From Stomorhina lunata (taxonomy: Eukaryota > Arthropoda > Insecta > Diptera > Rhiniidae): a DNA stretch of 64,000 bases. The position numbers and the translations under genes are program-made. The stretch lies in the NCBI GenBank assembly GCA_933228675.1, contig OW121742.1:104646901-104710900 (forward strand), read 5' to 3'. The stretch's first letter is position 1, and each line of letters opens with the position of its first letter. Positions 9,240-21,902 of this stretch are shown one piece after another. The notes beneath the pieces are model-generated. The model ran no database searches. It was given only the letters and a program-made list of their open reading frames with translations, and was not told the origin of the DNA.

Positions 9240-10815
9240 TTAGTAAAAAAGGAAATTTTTCAAAAATTTCCTTTTTTATAGGAAGATTTTCAAAAATTTT
9301 TTTATTTTTATAAGAAATTTTTCAAAAATTTCTTAGTTTTATAAGAAACCTTTCAAAAATTTCTTAGTTTTATAAAAAATTTTTCAAAAATTTCTTATTT
9401 TTATAGGAAATTTTTCATAAATTTCTTATTTTTATAGGAAATTTTTCAAAAATTTCTTATTTTTATAGGAAATTTTTCAAAAATTTCTTATTTTTATAGG
9501 AAATTTTTGAAAATTTTCTTATTTTTATAGGAAATTTTTCAAAAATTTCTTATTTTTATAGGAAATTTTTCAAAAATTTCTTATTTTTATAGGAAATTTT
9601 TCAAAAATTTCTTATTTTTATAGGAAATTTTTCAAAAATTTCTTATTTTTTTTTAGGAAATTTTTCAAAAATTTCTTATTTTTATAAGAAATTTTTCAAA
9701 AACTTCTTATTTTAATAGGAAAACTTTCAAAAAATTCTTATTTTTATAGGAAATTTTTCAAAAATTTCTTATTTTTATAGGAAATTTTTCAAAAATTTCT
9801 TATTTTTATAGGAAATTTTTCAAAAATTTCTTATTTTTTTTAGGAAATTTTTCAAAAATTTCTTATTTTTATACGAAATTTTTCAAAACTTCTTATTTTT
9901 ATAGGAAAACTTTCAAAAAATTCTTATTTTTATAGGAAAATTTTCAAAAATTTCTTATTTTTATAGGAAATTTTTCAAAAATTTCTTATTTTTATAGGAA
10001 ATTTTTCAAAAATTTCTTATTTTTTTATAGGAAATTTTTTAAAAATTTCTTATTTTTATAGGAATTTTTTCAAAAATTTCTTATTTTTATAGGAAATTTT
10101 TCAAAAATTTCCTATTTTTTTATAGGAAATTTTTTTAAAAATTTCTTATTTTTATAGGAAATTTTTCAAAAATTTCTTATTTTTATAGGAAATTTTTCAA
10201 AGATTTCTTATTTTTATAGGAAATTTTTCAAAAATTTCTTATTTTTATAGGAAATTTTTCAAAAATTTCTTATTTTTATAGGAAATTTTTCAAAAATTTC
10301 TTATTTTTATAGGAAATTTTTCAAAAATTTCTTATTTTTTTAGGAAATTTTTCAAAAATTTCTTATTTTTATAAGAAATTTTTCAAAAACTTCTTATTTT
10401 TATAGGAAAATTTTCAAAAATTTCTTATTTTGCAAAAATTTCTTATTTTTATAGGAAATTTTTCAAAAATTTCTTATTTTTATAGGAAAGTTTTCAAAAA
10501 TTTCTTATTTTTATAGGAAATTTTTTAAAAATTTCTTATTTTTATAGGAAATTTTTCAAAAATTTCTTATTTTTATAGGAAATTTTTCCAAAATTTCTTA
10601 TTTTTATATGAAATTTTTCCAAAATTTCTTATTTTTATAGGAAATTTTTCAAAAATTTCTTATTTTTATAGGAAATTTTTCAAAAATTTCTTATTTTTAT
10701 AGGAAATTTTTAAAAAATTTCTTATTTTTATAGGAAAATTTTCAAAAATTTCTTATTTTTATTGGAAATTTTTCAAAAATTTCTTATTTTTATAGGAGAT
10801 TTTTCAAAAATTTCA
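9240..10815. repeat. 31-bp AT-rich satellite, family 1, first array
   Basis: About 50 head-to-tail units with a 31-bp step (for example GGAAA at 9,561 and 9,592). The unit is GGAAATTTTTCAAAAATTTC followed by TTATTTTTATA. Its first half is a near-perfect dyad, AAATTTTT-C-AAAAATTT. Copies are highly alike with scattered substitutions. The same family in the same orientation recurs at 50,105-51,290. No gene. Confidence 0.95.
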
Positions 10816-11700
10816 TCTTTTACAAAAGGGTATTTTGTTGAGAAAAAGTACTTTTTGTAGAAACTTGTGTACATGAAAAGTACCTTGTTAAGCTAAGTCA
10901 ATGGCTTCGAGGCGTGCCGGCCGGATTATTGTATAATTTGGTGAGAAACATTAACCCTGAAAATTTGAGCCAAATCAGACAACATTAGCACAAGGCGCCC
11001 AAGCCCTAAGGTTGAAGAATTAGGGGAAAACGGGTCTTTTTCGGGTTTTGCTAGTTTAGAGCTGTTTGAGCTAACCTTTATAAAAAAAATAAGCATTGAT
11101 TTGTAATGTAGACTTAACAAGCTTTCTTTTGAAATAGATGATTATAATTTGCTCAAACGGTTATAGCGTTTTTTTCCGGTGAACTTACAAAGACTTACGA
11201 AGACTTATAAAAACAAATTTTCCCCAAAATATGCTACATTTACACTTTTTCCTACTACTATATTTTTTACTAATCTTTGACCCGCAAGCAATAAAATATA
11301 AAATTTTGGTAAAATTGGTTAGTATCTTCCTATTATTTTAGATGACGCAAATTCCTGTTGGTATCTGTGACTTTAAGTCTAAGGAATTCGGGAAAAGTAG
11401 CATTTTTTTGAGAAATTTTAGATAAAATATAATAATTTTATATTGGTTAACATTTTTAACAAGAATATATTAACTAATTATGCGTAACAACATGAGAAAT
11501 CGGTGAATATAGTTCGACCAGAATTGGAACTGTTTAACCCTTGCTTTACCGGGGTCAAAATCAATTTTTATGCAAATTTCCACTTTTTAGGAATATGTAA
11601 GCTATTGCTATGGTTCCAACTATATTTCTTTTACTAAGCCCTCTAAAATAGTACTAAGGCTATAACCAAGATCACATAAATGGTAAATATTAACCCTTTC
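10816..11700. other. Intergenic stretch, nothing recognised
   Basis: Slightly less AT-rich DNA (GCGTGCCGGCCGG near 10,913; GGCGCCCAAGCCC near 10,996) with no long open frame and no transposon ends. The first part may be an old transposon remnant; this is unproven. Confidence 0.4.
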
Positions 11701-12100
11701 GTGACCAACAGGGACCAAAACTAACCCAAAAAATTTAAAATTTTTTATTTTATTATTTTTTTTTTTATATTTTTAATTCAGTGCAATAAGATGCTCTCAA
11801 ACTGTATTCTTTAATATCCGAAATAGATCTTTTTACAAAAAATAACCATATTTTTACAAAATGTACAAAATCTAAATCTAACTGCATTAAGCTGCAGCGA
11901 AGCTTTTTTGACTGTATTTCTTATAAAGTTTTGAGTTATTTTCGAAAAAGCGTTTTCTATGAATTTGGTAATAGTTGATGGTTAAGCAAAATATTTATAC
12001 TTTCATATTCGGATTAGATCTTTTTATATATAATAGCTTAAATTCTATGTAATCAGAAAAATAAAAAATTATCTGCAGCCATATGCCCTAATGAATAGTT
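11701..12100. repeat. Diverged ~185-bp repeat, left part
   Basis: Two related units, recognised by CTGCAGC boxes at about 11,892 and 12,073 (about 182 bp apart). The segment 11,920-12,100 is clearly homologous to 12,901-13,095: both contain TGTATTTCTT, TTTTCGAAAAAG, AATCAGAAAAA and ATCTGCAGCCAT.TGCCCTAATG in order. The DINE-1-like element at 12,101 is inserted between them. Confidence 0.65.
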
Positions 12101-12900
12101 TTTATACCTTTCACCATAGGTGGAAAGGGTGTTATAAGTTTGTGCTCATGTATGTAACGCATAGAAATATTTGTCTTAGACTCACTTTTTAATATATCAA
12201 TAGGCTTATAATCACTTTCTGAGTCGATTTAGCGATGTCCGTCCGTCCGTCTGGCTGGCTGGTTGGACCCCCATGTAAACCTTGTAATCAAACTACAGGT
12301 CGCAATTCTAAAGGTAATTTGATGAAATTTGGAACAGATAATTTTTTTGATTATGGGGCCATGGCTATTGAAATCCGTCAAAATAGGTCCATTTTTTATG
12401 GTACCTCCCATAGGTCCCACTTCCCGGGATTGATATATTGGCCACAAATATCAATATTTTTTCATGAAATTTGACTGAAATACTGCTTATGTAAACAAAA
12501 ATCACTGTACCAAATTTCGTTGAAATCGGTCCACATTTGACCATAGCTCCCATACAAACTCTTCTTTAAAAACGCACTAAATAAGACAAAAAATCACTAA
12601 ACGCTCGTAAATCTAAATATAGTCCAAATTTTGAGTTTATTTTTTGCATACATAATTTCTGTAACAACTGTAATCAATTTGCCAAATTTCGAGGTAATCG
12701 GTTCACATTTGACCCTAGCTCTCATATAAGTCCAAATGACGGAAACAGCTCAAATATATAAGTTTTGAGAAAATGTTTGTATGATGGCAATATTAAGCAA
12801 ATATTTGTCTTTATACAGGAAAAAGAACACCATTGATCTTAGTGGTGAAGGGTATCGTATGGTCGGGCTTGACTAACTATAGCACTTTCTTACTTGTTTT
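12101..12900 (+). mobile_element. DINE-1/mini-me-like non-autonomous element, copy A
   Basis: It starts with TATACCTTTCACCATAGG and TGGAAAGGGTG and ends with GGTGAAGGGTATCGTATGG, TCGGGCTTGA and CTTTCTTACTTGTTTT. A (GTCY)n tract, GTCCGTCCGTCTGGCTGG, lies at about 12,238-12,263. The structure matches the DINE-1/mini-me elements of Diptera, now grouped with Helentron-type rolling-circle transposons. Copies B (inverted), C and D share the ends and most of the interior. It has no coding capacity; small open frames at 12,229-12,553 are incidental. Family name is by structural resemblance, not by a database match. Confidence 0.8.
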
Positions 12901-13100
12901 TATCTGTATTTCTTTTAAAGTTGGAGGTATTTTCGAAAAAGTTTTTTCAATGAAATTTTTAGTAGTTAAAAGTTAAGGAAAATTCTTATGCTTTTATATT
13001 CGGACAGATCTTTTCACAAATAATAGTCTGAATTCTATATAATCAGAAAAATTTAAAATTATCTGCAGCCATGTGCCCTAATGAAAAGTTTTTTCTGTTA
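12901..13100. repeat. Diverged ~185-bp repeat, right part
   Basis: Resumes the repeat interrupted by copy A. The ATCTGCAGCCAT box is at 13,061, 990 bp after its partner at 12,071, which equals the ~800-bp insertion plus about one unit. Confidence 0.65.
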
Positions 13101-13365
13101 AAAATCTAGAGAATTTATATTATTTATCAAAAAAAAAAAGTAAATATCAAATGTTTTATAAAAAAGTTCAAAGTAAAAGTAATAAAAAAAATTAAGGTTT
13201 ATTTTAAACAATTCTTTGTAGTTTTTGTTTACTAAATCAAAAAAATTCCTTGAAATTTATGTAATCTTTACTTTTTTTGCTTATGGTCAAATTCTTTGTA
13301 AATTTAAGTTATATTTAAAATCAAATTTCGCCACATGAGCAATTTCTTGTTAAAATTAATTAAAA
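13101..13365. other. AT-rich spacer
   Basis: Simple AT-rich sequence between the repeat and the next DINE-1-like copy. Nothing recognised. Confidence 0.5.
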
Positions 13366-14168
13366 AACAAGTAAGAAATTGCTATGGTCGGCCAAGCCCG
13401 ACCATGCGATACCCTTCACTACTAAGGTCAAAGGTGTTATTTTTCCTGTATAAAGACAAATATTTGCTACATTTTGTCACTGTAGAAACATTTTCTCAAA
13501 ACTTATATATTTAAGCTGTTTCCGTCATTTGGACTTATATGAGAGCTAGGGTCAAATGTGGACCGATTATCTCGAAATTTGTCATATGGATTACAGTTAT
13601 TACAGAAATTATGTGTGGAAAATAAACTTGAAATTCTCATTATCTTTAGATTTACGAGCGTTTTAGTGATTTTTGTCTCGTTTAGTGCGTTTTTAAAGAA
13701 GAGTTTGTATTTGAGCTATGGTCAAATGTGGACCGATTTCAACGAAATTTGGTACAGGGCTTTAAGTTTACATAAGCAGTATTCGTTTTAAATTTCATGA
13801 AAAAATATTGATATTTGTTGCCAATATATCAATTCCGGGAAGTGGGAGGTACGGGAGGTACCATAAATAATGGACCGATTTTGACAAATTTCAACAGCCA
13901 TAGTCCCATTATCAAAAAAATGATATGTGTCAAATTTCATCGAATTATCTTTAGAATTACGACCTGTAGTTTGATTACAAGGTTTACATGGGGGTCCAGC
14001 CAGCCAGACGGGCGGACGGACGGAAATCGCTAAATCGACTCAGAAAGTGATTCTAAGCCTATTGGTATACTAAAAGGTGGGTCTGAAACAAATACTTCTA
14101 TGCGTTACATACATCAGCACAAACTTATAATACCCTTTGCCACCTATGGCGGTGAAGGGTATAAAAAA
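13366..14168 (-). mobile_element. DINE-1/mini-me-like non-autonomous element, copy B (inverted)
   Basis: Reverse-complement arrangement of copy A: it begins ACAAGTAAGAAATTGCTATG, with the hairpin GGTCGGCCAAGCCCGACC and then ATACCCTTCACT. It ends with the GTCY tract as CCAGCCAGACGGGCGGACGG (about 14,000-14,020) and ATACCCTTTGCCACCTATGG, GGTGAAGGGTAT. Open frames at 13,558-13,791 and 13,815-14,033 follow the element and are not genes. With copy A it makes an inverted pair about 465 bp apart. Confidence 0.8.
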
Positions 14169-15299
14169 ATTTTATAATAACATGAAATGATTATAATATC
14201 ATTGTATCATTGTATTATTATGATAATAATTGAAAATGAGCTGGGGATTATGATAAAGACAAAAAGAATGGGGTATATAAGAATCCGAAATACCCTAAAG
14301 AGATTTTATATAGAAAGAAAAAAATCTGTTCTTAATCAGAATTTCAAGAAAAAGAAAGTAATTATCTGTGATTATAAATTCCCTTCTTTACTATTTTTTA
14401 TAGATTCTTTCTTCGACTTTCTATACTATAGAATGACTATAGAATCTATGGTCATGACTTCTTATCTCTTAGCTATAGGGTATAAATACGTAGTATTTAT
14501 AGGAATTAACAATATTTTTAAAGTCATATACATATAAAATACGATTACTAGAACTATATAACTGCTGACATATAATGAGCTCATATTTCATTTTCAATTC
14601 ATGCGCAACACTTTGTGTTTTTTTTTTGCTTCATCCTCTGACTTTTTCAATAGAATTTAATGCTTTTAATGTTTTATTTCTTTTTCTGTAATTTTAAAGA
14701 ACTAAAACCAAATAGAAAACTAGAAATAATAAAACCTAGACAACAACAATGGCAAATCGTTTGAAAATAATATTTATTCATATTCCTCTAACAATAGTTT
14801 CTAAAGCTTCAAAAAAGCACTTCTAGTATAAATAGAAGAATAGCAAGAACGCGCCAAAGCAAAAAACTACCTAAGTATTTGATAGACTTTATGTCTAACT
14901 CCACTCTTAGAGTATCTAGTGGTATATTTTGTCGGTTTGTCGCTTTTTTTGTGGAACTACTACGAGTATAATGTGACAATAGAAAAAAGAATGGAAAACT
15001 TTTTCGTTCCTACTTCTTCCTAGTGCACTTAATCTTTTTTGCGCTAAACTTTTCTTAAGAGTTGTCACAGAAAATGGCACAAACAAATAAATTTTAAAAT
15101 CCATTGAATTGTTTTTTTTTGTCTTCGTCTTTATTTTCTATTCGATTGTTAGTTGTTGCACATTAAAGACATTAACAATTGAGAAAATGCAGCGACAACA
15201 ATAACAGAAAACCACAATAGCAATAATATAACAGCAATAATAGATGTTTTCGATGTTGTTGTCATAATGTTTGGGAGTACAGTGTGGGGCGAAATGTTA
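14169..15299. other. Intergenic stretch, nothing recognised
   Basis: AT-rich DNA. An open frame at 14,187-14,537 (116 residues, basic and hydrophobic) has no recognisable motif and compositionally matches its surroundings, so it is not called. No RNA gene seen. Confidence 0.45.
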
Positions 15300-16310
15300 T
15301 CGGTCAAAGTAATTAAAAAGATTTGCAAGGGACCTCTAAGTCATTAAAGCTTCTGACAAAACTTTACTAAGAGTTTAGCTTTCCTCAATGACAGCTCGTT
15401 ATTTTTTATTTTTTAAAACTTGACAATATTTAATGTTCTTTGCAAATGATAATCTTCTGTCTTTCGAACAAATTTTTCTAAGAATAACTACTCAAAATCT
15501 ATAGAATAAGAACAAATTTAAATGAGCTGCAGCCACCTGCAGCAAAGTATTATTTTTGCATTTTATCTTATCGTTAACACTATATTCTTAATTTATTCAA
15601 ATACTAAAGATTTAATGGTCCCAAAAAACTTCAACCTTTAGTATTCGGAAAAGATTTTTTCCTGAACAAGTGTCCTAAGTCTACGCAATAAGAAAACTGT
15701 AAACTTATTTGCGCTGAACAGTGCCTAAAATTTTGCAGTCAAAAAAACTATTTCTTAGTCATAATTAAAAAAAAAATCTACTTAAAATTAGTTTTTTTCA
15801 CTAATGTTTTAATTTTCTTCATTTTTATAATCTCACAATATGATCTACAAAAATAAATTCTTCTATATCCGATGGGGATCTTACTAGAAGTTATCACCCA
15901 AAGTGCATGGAAGAGGAATAAATTAAATCGAGCTGCAGCGGTCTGCGTAAGAGTATTATTTTGCAGTTTTTTTTATCGTGGGTTCGATATAATTTATTTA
16001 TTAAAATACTTAAAATTTCATGGTCCGAGAAAAATTGAACCTATATTATTTTGAGAAGCATTTTTCACGCAAAAGTCTCCTAAGTCTACGAAAAAAGAAA
16101 ATCATAAATCTATTTGCGGACAACTGCCCTAAATTTTTTTATTATTATTATCTCTTTGTAATAAATCGTTAAAAATTAAAAATATATCTACTCAAAATTA
16201 TGTTTTTTCCCGCTGATATTTTGATATTTAAAATTTTTGAAATTTAAAACATTTTTGGTTATCGACAAAAAAGATTATCTTCTCTATCTAATACAGATCT
16301 TTCTTAAAAT
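15300..16310. repeat. Diverged ~185-200-bp tandem repeats
   Basis: Related units are marked by GAGCTGCAGC at about 15,524 and 15,930 and by TTTGCG...CAACTGCC / TTTGCGCTGAACAGTGCC at about 16,111 and 15,708, steps of roughly 182, 224 and 183 bp. Each unit also shares TCTACG.AATAAGAAAA and TTAAAATTA.TTTTTT. Probably the same old family as 11,701-13,100 and 38,990-39,780. Confidence 0.55.
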
Positions 16311-16314
16311 GACT

Positions 16315-18490
16315 AGGAGGACATTTCTACAGAAAAGTTACGATAGGAATACATTTCTATAGATAACTTGACCAAAGAAATAAATTTTTTATAGAAAAAT
16401 TGATCTAAGGAAGACATTTCTATAGAAAAGTTGACTAAAGGAAGACATTTCTATAGAAAAGTTGACTAAAGGAAGACATTTCTATAGAAAAGTTGAGTTT
16501 AGGAAGACATTTCTGTAGAAAAGTTGACCAAAGGAAGACATTTCTATTGAAAAGTTGACCAAAGGAAGACATTTCTATAGAAAAGTTGAATTAAGGAAGA
16601 CATTTCTGTAGAAAAGTTGACCAAAGGAAGACATTTCTATTGAAAAGTTGACCAAAGGAAGACATTTCTATAGAAAAGTTGACCAAAGGAAGATATTTCT
16701 ATAAAAAAGTTGACCAAAGGAAAACATTTCTATAGAAAAGTTGAATAAAGGAAGACATTTCTATAGAAAAGTTGACAAAGGGAAGACATTTCTATTGAAA
16801 AGTTGACCAAAGGAAGACATTTCTATAGAAAAGTTGACCAAAGGAAGACATTTCTATAAAAAAGTTGACCAAAGGAAAACATTTCTATAGAAAAGTTGAA
16901 TAAATGAAGACATTTCTATAGAAAAGTTGACCAAAGGAAGACATTTCAATAGAAAAGTTGACCAAAGCAAGATATTTCTATAGAAAAGTTGACCAAAGGA
17001 AGACATTTCCACACAAAAGTTGACCAACGGAAGACGTTTCTATAGAAAAGTTGACAAAAGGAAGATATTTCAATACAAAAGTTGACCAAACGAAGACTTT
17101 TCTATAGAAAAGTTGACCAAAAAAAGACATTTCTATAGAAAAGTTGACCAAAGGTAGACATTTCTATGGAAAAGTTGACCAAAGGAAGATATTTATATAG
17201 AAAAGTTGACCAAAAGAAGACATTTCTATAGAACAGTTGACAAACAGAGGACATTTCTATAGAATAATTGACAATTAGTGAATAGTTCACGTTGGGAAGA
17301 CTTTTCTATAGAAAAGTTGACGATGGTAAGACCTTTCTATACAAATGTTGACGATTGGAAGAAACTTGTATAAAAAAGTTGACGATAGAAAGACATTTCC
17401 ATAGAAAACTTAACCCAAGGAAGACATTTCTATAGAAAAGTTGACGATGGGAAGCCTTTTCTATAGAAAAGTTGATGATGACTATTCTACTAAAAAGTTG
17501 ATGATGGGAAGACTTTTCTATAGAAAAGTTGACGATGGAAAGACCTTTTTATAGAAAAGTTGACGATGGGAAGACTTTTCTATAGAAAAGATGATGATGG
17601 GAAGACTTTTCTATAGAAAAGTTGACGATGGGAAGACTTTTCTATAGAAAAGTTGACGATGGGAAGACTTTTCTATAGAAAAGTTGACGATGGGAAGAAT
17701 TTTCTATAGAAAAGTTGACTATGGGAAGACTTTTCTATAGAAAAGTTGACGATGGGAAACCCTTTCTATAGAAAAGTTGACGATAGGAAGACTTTTCTAT
17801 AGAAAAGTTGTTGAGAGGAAGACTTTTCTATAGAAAAGTTGATGATAGGAAGACAGTTCTATAGAAAAGTTGACGATAGGAAGACACTTCTAAAGAAAAA
17901 TTAACAAAAGAAAGACATTTCTTTAGAAAAGTTGACGATAGAAAGAAATTTCTATAGCAAAGCTGACGATAGGAAGAGATTTTTATAGAAAAGTTGACAA
18001 TAGGAAGCCATTTGTGTAGAAAATTTGAGGGTAAGAAGACATTTATCTATAGAAAAATTGACAATAGCAAGATAATTTTGCAAAAAAATTGACGATAGAA
18101 AGACATTTCGATAGAAAAGTTGACGATAGGAAAACACTTCTATAGAAAAGTTGACGATAGGAAGACATTTCTATAGAAAAGTTGACCAAAGGACGACATT
18201 TCTATAAACAAATTAACCAAAGAAGGACATTTCTATTGAAAAGTTGACCAAAGGAAGACATTTATATACAAAAGTTGACCAAAGGAAGACATTTATATAG
18301 AATAGTTGACCAAAGGAAGGCATTTGTTTAGAAAAGTTGATGAAAGGAAGATATTTTATAGAAAAGTTGACCATAGAAAAGTTGACGAAGGGAAGACTTT
18401 TCTATAGAAAAGTTGACGATGGGAAAACTTTTCTATAGAAAAGTTGTCGATGGGAAAACTTTTCTATAGAAAAGTTGTCGATGGGAGATC
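16315..18490 (+). repeat. 31-bp CTATAG satellite, array A
   Basis: About 70 units with a 31-bp step: GGAAGACATTTCTATAGAAA followed by AGTTGACCAAA. Two subfamilies are ordered along the array: GACCAAAG with ACATTTC mostly before 17,280, and GACGATGG with ACTTTTC, giving the exact palindrome TTTTCTATAGAAAA, mainly 17,290-17,880, then mixed. Arrays B, C and D are the same family in the opposite orientation. Antisense open frames (17,102-17,290 and 17,952-18,137) are repeat products. Confidence 0.95.
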
Positions 18491-19499
18491 TTTAAAGTAT
18501 CCAAAATATTAAATAACATTACTACCTTCTATATTTGCCTGACACTTTAAATAGTTGTTTGGACCTTTAATGTGAGTTTTTGATCTGAATGTATGTCATA
18601 CATATGAATTTAACTAACGATTATTATAAAAACATGCAATGAGTATAGAAAATGCATTCATATACAAATTTTACACAAAAAATAATATGAGTCCATACTT
18701 TTGCGACTACAAAGTAAAAGGAAGACAAAACAATGACAAACATTTCTAATAAACTCGAGAAAAAAAACGTGATCATAATCTAGGCACGATAAATAACAGC
18801 AAACAACTCCATGGGAGGTTAAAGAAAACAAGATCTTGATAGTAAAAGCTTTAAAAGCTTAACGGATTAAGTTTTCTTAATAATGACTGTAAAGAAAACA
18901 AATATCATCCAAAAGATCACTTTTTTTCTTTGAGTGTATCAATTCATATAATCGCATTTGAATGAAAATGGCATTAAACTATTGTATTGTATAAGTTATA
19001 AGGATTAAAGTAGTTTTTCTTTAGTGGCTTGAAAATTTTGTATTTATTTCTTTGCTAGTGAATGTTGTTATCGTGCATGCATATGCATGCATAGTTTACT
19101 TTATTTTTTTTTCTTTTACTCTATTGTCAAAAGCCAATTTCATGTTAAAAGTAAGTATATCATTTCATTTCTTACATTACTTTACAAATCATACAAATGT
19201 ACTTCTATTAAAGATACAAAAAACCTTTACTCATGCCGTCGTCGTAGTCGACGACGTCTGTCACTTTTACCAATTTTTGCGCTGAGTTAAGGCAGTTATT
19301 TCGACTAAAAGCACATTCACTTTGTATCATTTTGCATTTCGCAGCTAAATAAACACTCAAAAAACCAAACAAATATTTACATTAATTTACTGGCATAAAC
19401 ATTTTATGATGACGGCGGCAAATACGACAGATACGACTGTATAAATGTTAATGTATATACAGAGAATGCTATAGAAATAGGTACATTGTCATTTATATA
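18491..19499. other. 1-kb unique spacer between inverted arrays A and B
   Basis: Unique AT-rich sequence with a few local palindromes, for example GCATGCATATGCATGC at about 19,075-19,090. The open frame at 19,052-19,285 is low-complexity and has no motif. I see no transposon end or gene. Confidence 0.5.
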
Positions 19500-21902
19500 C
19501 TTCTATAGAAAAGTCTTTCCAACATCAAATTTTGTATAGAAAAGTCTTCCGAACGTCAACTTATCTATAGAAAAGTCTTCCGAACGTCAACTTATCTATA
19601 GAAAAGTCTTCCGAACGTCAACTTTTCTATAGAAAAGTCTTCCGAACGTCAACTTTTCTATAGAAAAGTCTTCCGAACGTCAACTTTTCTATAGAAAAGT
19701 CTTCCGAACGTCAACTTTTCTATAGAAAAGTCTTCCGAACGTCAACTTTTCTATAGAAAAGTCTTCCAAACGTCAACTTTTCTACAGAAAAGTCTTCCCA
19801 ACGTCAACTGTTCTATCGAAAAGTCTTCCCAACGCCAACTTTTCTATAGAAAATATTCCCAATGCCAAATTTTTTGTAGAAAAGTGTTCCCAATGTTAAC
19901 TCTTCTATGGAAAAGTTTACCCATCATTAAATTTTCTATAAAAAGTCTTCCCATCATCAACCTTTCTATAGAAAAGTCTTCCCATCATCAACCTTTCTAT
20001 AGAAAAGTCTTCCTATCATCTACTTTTCTATAGAAAAGTCTTTCCGTCATCAACTTTTCTATAGAGAAGTCTTCCCACCATCAACTTTTTTATAGAAAAG
20101 TCTTCCCACCATCAACTTTTCCATAAAAAAAGTCTTCCCACCATTAACTTTTCTATAAAAAAAGTCTTCCCATCATTAACTTTTCTATAAAAAAGTCTTC
20201 CCTTTATCAACTTTTCTATAGAAAAGTATTCCCATCAACAACTTTTCTATAGAAAGTCTTCCCATCATGAACTTTTCTGTAGAAAGTCTTTCCATCATCA
20301 ACTTTTTTTATAGATAAGTCTTCCCGTCATCAACTTTTCTATAGAAAAGTCTTCCCATCATCAACCTTTCTATAGAAAAGTCTTCCTATCATCTACTTTT
20401 CTATAGAAAAGTCTTTCCGTCATCAACTTTTCTATAGAGAAGTCTTCCAACCATCAACTTTTTTATAGAAAAGTCTTCCCACCATCAACTTTTCCATAAA
20501 AAAGTCTTCCCACCATTAACTTTTCTATAAAAAAAGTCTTCCCATCATTAGCTTTTATATTAAAAAGTCTTCCCTTTATAAACTTTTCTATAGAAAAGTA
20601 TTCCCATCAACAACTTTTCTATAGAAAGTCTTCCCATCATGAACTTTTCTATAGAAAGTCTTTCCATCATCAACTTTTTTATAAATAAGTCTTCCCGTCA
20701 TCAACTTTTCTATAGAAAAGTCTTCCCATCATCAACTTTTCTATAGAAAAGTCTTCCCATCATCAACTTTTCTATAGAAAAGTCTTCACATCATCAACTT
20801 TTCTAAGGACAATTCTTCCCACCACCAACTTTTCTATAGAAAAGTCTTCCCATCACCAACTTTTCTAAAGAAAAGTCTTTCCGTTATCCACTTTTCTCCA
20901 GAAGAAACTTCAAATCATCAACTTTTCTATAGAAAAGTCTTCCAAAAGTTAACTTTTCTACAGAAAAGTCTTCCTTTGGTCAACTTTTCTATAGCAATGT
21001 CTTCCTTTAGTTAACTTTTCTATACAAATGTCTTCCTTTGGTCAAATTATCTATAGAAATGGCTTCCTTTGGTCAACTTTTCTATAGAAATGTCTTCATG
21101 TGGTCAACTTTTCTATAGAAATGTCTTTCTTTGGTCTACTTTTCTATAGAAATGTCTTCCTGTGGTCAACTTTTCTATACAAATGTCTTCCTTTGGTCAA
21201 ATTATCTATAGAAATGTCTTCCTTTGGTCAAATTTTCTATAGAAATGTCTTCGTTTGGTCAACTTTTCTATAGAAGTGTCTTTAGTCAACTTTTCTGTGG
21301 AAATGTCTTCCTTTCGTCAACTTTTATATAGGAATGTCTTCGTTTGGTCAACCTGTCTATCGAAATGATTTCCTTTGGTCAACTTTTCTATATAAATGTC
21401 TTCCGTTGGTCAAGTTTTCTATAGAAATGTAATCTTTTGGTTAAGTGTCTATAGGAATGATTTCCTTTTGTCAACTTTTCTATAGAAATGTCTTCGTTTT
21501 GTCAACTTTTCTATAGATATGTCTTCATTTGGTGAACTTTTCTTTAGAAATGTCTTTCTTTCGGCCACTTTTCTATAGAAATGTCTGCGTTTGGTCAACT
21601 TTTCTATACAAATGGTTCATTTGGTCAACTTTTGAATAGAAATGTGTTTCTTTGTCAACTTTTGCATAGAAATATCTGCCTTTGTCCAATTTTGCTTCCT
21701 TCGGTCAATTTTCCTATCGTCATCTTTTTTGTAGAAAAGTCTTCCTATCGTCAACTTTTTATAGTTAAGTCTTCCTATCGTCATCTTTTCTAAAGTAAAG
21801 TCTTAATATCGTCAACATTTCTATGGTTAAGTCTTCCTATTGTTAACTTTTCTATAGAAATGTCTTTCAATCGTCAACTTTTCTAGAGAAAACTCTTCCT
21901 AT
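19500..21902 (-). repeat. 31-bp CTATAG satellite, array B (inverted relative to A)
   Basis: About 77 units reading GTCAACTTTTCTATAGAAAA then GTCTTCC on the plus strand. Subfamilies are ordered: CGAACGTC (19,500-19,760), CCCATCATC (19,920-20,920), then TTTGGTC (20,940-21,660) and TATCGTC (21,710-21,900). A higher-order duplication of about 373 bp (12 units) is visible: CCTATCATCTAC occurs at 20,012 and 20,385 with matching neighbours. No gene. Confidence 0.95.

Noticed and set aside
9240..10815. CRISPR-like array of ~31-bp repeats
   Set aside because: The repeats are contiguous with no unique spacers, no cas-like genes exist, and the DNA is eukaryotic.
14187..14537. 116-residue open frame as a host gene
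   Set aside because: AT-rich, low-complexity composition like its surroundings, no domain, no splice or promoter evidence.
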